Source: CAZKFA01 sp964551925 (lineage in GTDB: Bacteria; Cyanobacteriota; Vampirovibrionia; LMEP-6097). Taken from it: a DNA stretch of 9,468 bases. Position numbers and translations under genes: made by a program. The DNA lies in the NCBI GenBank assembly GCA_964551925.1, contig CAZKFA010000043.1, positions 1-9,468 on the forward strand. The letters run 5' to 3'. A model generated the notes under the pieces. It searched no databases. It had not been told where the DNA came from and worked only from the letters and a program-made list of their open reading frames with translations. Positions 6,274 to 9,468 of the stretch are shown piece by piece (positions within the stretch are counted from its first letter, which is position 1; every line of letters begins with the position of its first letter).

Positions 6274-6666
6274 CTAGTGATTGTCGCAGCTGTGGCAAGT
6301 CTTACAAAGTTGTAAATTAATCCAATGTGAACCAGCGATAGATAGGCCCGCAAGAGTCATCAGAATTGGTTCAGAAAGTATGTCAGTAACTGAGTCCATG
6401 CGTGATAGGCTAACTAAAGCATATCCTAATAAAAGTACAAAAAACGGTATGAAGTTTCTATGGCTTTTGTAGAAGCCCCAGACCAGGCTCAGGAAGGCAA
6501 GTCCACAGCTAACCATGATAAAGATTGTTTCAACTGTTTCATCAAACAAAAATCCTAATCCTATGAGAGGAGCAAGGGTGATCAAAATTGGCCCCAACAA
6601 ACAATGTACAGCACAAGCAGAACTTGCAAAGATGCCTATTTTATCGATATGTTTGTGAGCCAACAT
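6274..6666 (-). CDS. MerC-domain membrane protein
   Basis: This 130-aa integral membrane protein has four predicted membrane segments (about 13-38, 46-66, 72-89 and 99-117). The first contains Cys18 and Cys22 in ACAVHCLLGP, the paired-cysteine block of the MerC family. MerC itself is an inner-membrane mercury(II) carrier, but most chromosomal members have no proven substrate. The soluble C-terminus ends LCKTCHSCDNH, with Cys121, Cys124 and Cys127 and two His, a plausible soft-metal binding tail. No merA, merP or merR is nearby, so a classical mercury-resistance role is not supported. The ATG at 6666 is preferred to the TTG just before it. The gene begins 50 bases after the end of the CorC-like gene on the same strand with no clear terminator between, so co-transcription is likely. 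Confidence 0.8.
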   Translation of the reverse strand: MLAHKHIDKIGIFASSACAVHCLLGPILITLAPLIGLGFLFDETVETIFIMVSCGLAFLSLVWGFYKSHRNFIPFFVLLLGYALVSLSRMDSVTDILSEPILMTLAGLSIAGSHWINLQLCKTCHSCDNH

Positions 6667-6716
6667 CAACGATTAATTTTAACAGATAAGAGGGCTAAAG
6701 GCTAATTCCTTAGTAT

Positions 6717-7964
6717 TTAAGCCAGAATTCGTACTATACGAACCCTATTATTAGATTGTTTCTCTACTCTAAGTTTGCGGCCACGGTATTCCACCAAATC
6801 CCCTGGCTGGGGTTCGCTGCCAACTAGACCAAAGACAAAACCGCCTAGGGTATCGTAACGCGAAGATCTGAAATCTGTTCCTAACTCATCATTAACTTCT
6901 TTAAGACTTAGGAGTCCATCAACGAGGATATCGCCATTAGCGAGCTTCTGGATTGGTTCTTGATTTTTGTCACCCTCGTCATCAATCTCGCCAAAAATTT
7001 CTTCGACTATATCTTCAATACTAACTAGACCACTAGTCCCGCCATATTCATCAATAAGTAGTGCTATAGGTTTCTTTTTCTCTTGCATGAGTTTAATTAG
7101 ATCTATTACATACATGCCGTCAGAGACCTTCAGGATTGGGTTTGCAATGGTAGTGATGTTCTCGGATGTTTCGTTGTTTTCGTAGGCTTTGATAATGTCT
7201 TTGATAGTGATGTAGCCAATAATATTATCGAGTCTTTCTTTGTAAATTGGGAAGCGCGAGAAAGTCGTCTGGTTAATTTGTTTACTAGCTTCTTTAATCG
7301 ATAGGTTTGAATTCAGGCAGACCATATCAGTTCTTGGCACCATGATATCGCGCGCGATAGTATCATTGAACTCAAAAACATTCTGAATTAATTGTTCTTC
7401 TTCTTCCTCAAGAATCCCGTGTTCTTGAGATGAGCTAAGTATCAATTTGATTTCATCTTCACTATGCGCTTGTTCGTTCACTCTGCTCTCGATACCAAGC
7501 ATGCTCAAACATAGATTAGAAGTGGCATTGAGTAACTTAATTGGATAATGAAAAATTATATGCAAGAATTGCAAGAAGTAAACGAGAGTGAAGCTCATAT
7601 CAGAAGCTTTAACGATGGCAATATTTTTTGGGATCACTTCACCAAAAATCACATGAAAAAAAGTAATCACTCCAATCGCTATGATGATTGAAACGCTGTG
7701 GGAGTCTATGATCCAACTGTACTGTTCAATCCAAGGTGTGATTAGTTTATCTATTCGTGCTTCGGCAATCGCTCCTATCGCCAGGCTTGAGATCGTGATA
7801 CCAACTTGACAGGCGGAAACGTAGTTGTTGATGTTGTCTAGAATATGGAGCAGTAGTTGAGCTTTTTTTACTTTGCTTGGTGAGTGTAAGCTTGGATTGG
7901 TGCTAACGTCTTCAATTTGGGTTCGACGTACTCTTGCTATAGAGAATTCTGCCGCCACAAAAGC
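6717..7964 (-). CDS. CNNM/CorC family protein (DUF21, two CBS domains, CorC_HlyC domain), N-terminus lost in gap
   Basis: The visible 415 residues start at AFVAAEFSIARVRR, which in this family is the end of the first membrane helix, so only some 15-30 residues and the start codon are missing in the gap. Membrane segments of the CNNM/DUF21 domain follow at about 41-75, 91-117 and 122-157, including the GEVIPKNIA block (108-116). A CBS pair comes next (MVPRTDMV at 208-215; IDEYGGTSGLVSIEDIVEEIFGEI at 304-327), then a CorC_HlyC domain (about 338-413) with RYDTLGGFVF. Family members are called haemolysin, magnesium/cobalt efflux protein CorC or CNNM transporter. Magnesium or other divalent-cation export is the best-supported role; the haemolysin label is historical. 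It is divergent from the gene on the far side of the gap. Confidence 0.9.
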   Translation of the reverse strand, partial: AFVAAEFSIARVRRTQIEDVSTNPSLHSPSKVKKAQLLLHILDNINNYVSACQVGITISSLAIGAIAEARIDKLITPWIEQYSWIIDSHSVSIIIAIGVITFFHVIFGEVIPKNIAIVKASDMSFTLVYFLQFLHIIFHYPIKLLNATSNLCLSMLGIESRVNEQAHSEDEIKLILSSSQEHGILEEEEEQLIQNVFEFNDTIARDIMVPRTDMVCLNSNLSIKEASKQINQTTFSRFPIYKERLDNIIGYITIKDIIKAYENNETSENITTIANPILKVSDGMYVIDLIKLMQEKKKPIALLIDEYGGTSGLVSIEDIVEEIFGEIDDEGDKNQEPIQKLANGDILVDGLLSLKEVNDELGTDFRSSRYDTLGGFVFGLVGSEPQPGDLVEYRGRKLRVEKQSNNRVRIVRILA

Positions 7965-8064
7965 NNNNNNNNNNNNNNNNNNNNNNNNNNNNNNNNNNNN
8001 NNNNNNNNNNNNNNNNNNNNNNNNNNNNNNNNNNNNNNNNNNNNNNNNNNNNNNNNNNNNNNNN
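7965..8064. other. 100-base assembly gap (N run)
   Basis: The gap is exactly 100 N, the conventional placeholder for a gap of unknown length. It removes the start codons and promoters of the two divergent genes that flank it. Reading frames that appear to cross it on either strand are artefacts that join real coding sequence on one side to its antisense on the other. Confidence 0.97.
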
Positions 8065-8757
8065 GAGGGAGTTTTTCTGCCGCGAAGTCTGGTTATTCCT
8101 GTTGAGTTATTGAGTCCAATTGATACTCGCGTAAACAAAGTCTCTGACGCTATTACAGCAAAGACCACGACAGATTTAATTATTGCTGATTACATTGTCA
8201 TTCCTGCTAACAGTTTTTTACATGGTTATATTAGTCAATTGACACCGCCAGGTAGAATGCATAAGGCGCCGCAGGTTGAATTATGCTTTCAAAGTATCTC
8301 GATACCTGATCTAGAGAAAAACAAACGCAAAGAAATTGTCATTAACGGCATAGTAAAATCCAAGGATATTTTGGCGAATAGTGACAAGGTTAATGATGGA
8401 CAGGTCTACAAAAAGCGCATGATCAAAACCGCTCCTGCTGTAGGCTTGGGTGCTGGTGTCGCAGCTTATGCGATAACAGAATCTGTTTCACCATTTGCAA
8501 CTTTTGGTATCGAAACAATTCTTAGTGGCTTGACTATAGTTGGTGCTGCTGGTGCTGGTGTCTATGCGACAAGTTTGATATTGACCAAAGATGATATTCG
8601 TATGGAACCAGGGACTAAGCTTAATGTAGTTTTGAGTGATGATAGTTTGAATGATTATCAGGCGGCTGAAGCTGTAGAGAGTTTGCCTGAGCTGGAACTC
8701 AGTCCTGGAGAGCTATATGACCGGATGGGTAACTTAGAAGCTCTGCCACTCAAATAA
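8065..8757 (+). CDS. uncharacterised protein with conserved pore/envelope-like domain, 5' partial at gap
   Basis: The visible part has 230 residues in frame from the gap edge. Residues about 9-60 (LVIPVELLSPIDTRVNKVSD... then YIVIPANSFLHGYISQL) follow a pattern seen in many bacterial envelope proteins of unknown function, of the form 'IPxxTxVxVxLxxxIxSxxxxxGDxVxAxxxxDVxxxxxxxIPxGSxxxGxV'. The second half has a glycine/alanine-rich hydrophobic stretch (about 122-172), then MEPGTKLNVVLSDD (180-193), the closing strand of the same kind of domain, and an acidic tail. A signal peptide is expected in the missing N-terminus but cannot be seen. It ends just before the terminator hairpin at 8763. I do not assign a function. 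The resemblance to VirB10/TrbI-type beta-barrel domains is weak and from memory. Confidence 0.6.
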   Translation, partial: EGVFLPRSLVIPVELLSPIDTRVNKVSDAITAKTTTDLIIADYIVIPANSFLHGYISQLTPPGRMHKAPQVELCFQSISIPDLEKNKRKEIVINGIVKSKDILANSDKVNDGQVYKKRMIKTAPAVGLGAGVAAYAITESVSPFATFGIETILSGLTIVGAAGAGVYATSLILTKDDIRMEPGTKLNVVLSDDSLNDYQAAEAVESLPELELSPGELYDRMGNLEALPLK

Positions 8758-8758
8758 C

Positions 8759-8790
8759 AAAAAAGCCCCTGCTTGTGGCAGAGGCTTAGA
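8759..8790 (-). terminator. intrinsic terminator of the FKBP gene, possibly bidirectional
   Basis: AAGCCCCTGC (8763-8772) and GCAGAGGCTT (8778-8787) pair at 9 of 10 positions around a 5-base loop. On the minus strand the stem is followed by TTTTTTG, a classic rho-independent terminator for the gene ending at 8816. The + strand gene ending at 8757 reads into the same hairpin, but the T-run there is poor. Confidence 0.85.
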
Positions 8791-8815
8791 TTTGATATTA
8801 GTCTAGTTGTTTCTC

Positions 8816-9403
8816 TTATTTGCTTTCAGCAACTTGTTGAGTTGGTTGAGTAGCTTCAGCTGTAGGCGCTGTTGCATTAGCGTTGGTGCTTTGAGGTTGT
8901 TGAACTTCAACGATCTTAACTTCGAAAGTTAAGTCTTCACCAGCTAATGGGTGATTGTAATCCAAAGTAACTTCTTTATCAGTTACCTTAACGATCTTCA
9001 TCGGTGTTTGAACTACTTTGCCATTAGGAAGTTTGTTGTTTGCAAATATTACATTGCCTTCTTTAAGATCAAGACTACTAAATCTTTCATCTCTTGGAAG
9101 AGTAACAATTTTATCTTCTTTTGGCTCACCATAAGCATCTACTGCTTTGATAGTAAATTTAGTTTTTTGTCCTTGTCTAAGTTTTGTGATTTGCTCTTCG
9201 AACTTAGGTAGAACTTGATTCGCGCCAACTAAAATAGTCAAAGGAGCTTTACCTTCAGTAGAGTCAAAAACTTTACCGTCAGCTTTAGTACCTTTGTACT
9301 CTAGTTTAACTACTGATCCTTGGCTAATTTTTGGGGCAGTTGAACAAGCAACTACAGCAAACGCAAGAACACCAGCAACTAATAATTTTATTTGTTTTCT
9401 CAT
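8816..9403 (-). CDS. FKBP-type peptidyl-prolyl isomerase, SlyD-like, predicted lipoprotein
   Basis: This 195-aa protein begins with a lipoprotein signal: MRKQIK, a hydrophobic stretch, then the lipobox Val17-Val18-Ala19-Cys20. It should therefore be exported and lipid-anchored. The mature part is an FKBP domain split by an insert-in-flap region, as in SlyD. The pieces are VVKLEYKG...DGKVFDST (31-49), PLTILVGANQVLPKFEEQI (54-72), KAVDAYGEP (86-94), the insert with LPRDERFSSLDLKEG (102-116), then TLDYNHPLAGEDLTFEVKIVEV (146-168). DYNHPLAG is the SlyD-type signature. It catalyses cis-trans isomerisation at proline and probably acts as a chaperone for envelope proteins. A low-complexity tail of Gln, Ala, Thr and Asn (169-195) replaces the His-rich metal-binding tail of E. 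coli SlyD. The start is the only ATG that gives the full signal peptide; upstream is AT-rich with no Shine-Dalgarno site and no promoter I would defend. A strong terminator follows the gene. Confidence 0.93.
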   Translation of the reverse strand: MRKQIKLLVAGVLAFAVVACSTAPKISQGSVVKLEYKGTKADGKVFDSTEGKAPLTILVGANQVLPKFEEQITKLRQGQKTKFTIKAVDAYGEPKEDKIVTLPRDERFSSLDLKEGNVIFANNKLPNGKVVQTPMKIVKVTDKEVTLDYNHPLAGEDLTFEVKIVEVQQPQSTNANATAPTAEATQPTQQVAESK

Positions 9404-9468
9404 AACTATCTGATTTTATATTATTATTGCAAAAAATACTAGTAGTTATAATTGTTTAATATTTGATT

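Noticed and set aside
6717..8168. A minus-strand reading frame that runs through the N gap and seems to add an N-terminus to the CorC-like protein
   Set aside because: The part right of the gap is antisense to the + strand gene at 8065-8757 and has no CNNM-like membrane helix. The frame only stays open because N codons are not stops.
7873..8757. A + strand reading frame that starts inside the CorC-like gene and crosses the gap
   Set aside because: The 7873-7964 part is antisense to conserved CorC coding sequence, so only 8065 onward is treated as real.
1..9468. CRISPR array, tRNA, rRNA, transposase or phage genes
   Set aside because: No regularly spaced repeats, cloverleaf-like sequences, rRNA segments or recombinase motifs were found on reading either strand by eye.

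Overview
The window is an AT-rich bacterial chromosome fragment (roughly 35-40% G+C by eye). It carries eight protein genes packed with little spacing, plus one exact 100-base run of N at 7965-8064, which is the usual way to mark a scaffold join of unknown size. The gene content is that of a free-standing, Gram-negative-type cell: a class B penicillin-binding protein, a membrane lipoprotein, a class Ia ribonucleotide reductase subunit and phenylalanine biosynthesis. Nothing looks phage-like or plasmid-like. The penicillin-binding protein recalls cyanobacterial and non-photosynthetic cyanobacterial-relative (Melainabacteria-type) FtsI, while the NrdB is of the type common in alphaproteobacteria. 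No rRNA or other taxonomic marker is present, so the organism cannot be fixed from this window.

Layout, left to right. A 5'-truncated SGNH-hydrolase-like gene (+, 1-891) runs tail-to-tail into a class B PBP gene (ftsI-like, -), with the last 12 bases overlapping. The PBP is translationally coupled through an ATGA overlap to the upstream prephenate dehydratase gene (pheA, -). pheA is divergent from a two-gene + strand unit: an unknown 121-aa helical protein followed 4 bases later by an enlarged ribonuclease HII (rnhB). The shared intergenic region of 50 bases holds a TATAAT box set inside an inverted repeat. rnhB converges on nrdB (-), and the junction is a 122-bp imperfect palindrome that supplies the last 20-odd codons of rnhB and ends 2 bases before the nrdB stop codon.

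Upstream of nrdB is a 335-base non-coding stretch with a good sigma70-type promoter, a 50-bp palindrome in the predicted leader, and a small AT-rich hairpin. Next come a MerC-family membrane protein (-) and a CNNM/CorC-type transporter-like protein (-), the latter cut at its N-terminus by the gap. To the right of the gap are a 5'-truncated + strand gene of unknown function, an intrinsic terminator, and an FKBP-type prolyl isomerase with a lipoprotein signal (-).

The genes do not form one pathway. They are core functions (cell division, amino-acid synthesis, dNTP supply, RNA:DNA hybrid repair, envelope folding) in short transcription units. The most interesting material is non-coding: the palindromic element fused into rnhB and the long palindrome in the nrdB leader. 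No clear new defence or mobile system is visible. Only nrdB has a recognisable Shine-Dalgarno-like sequence, and the other starts are preceded by plain AT-rich sequence.
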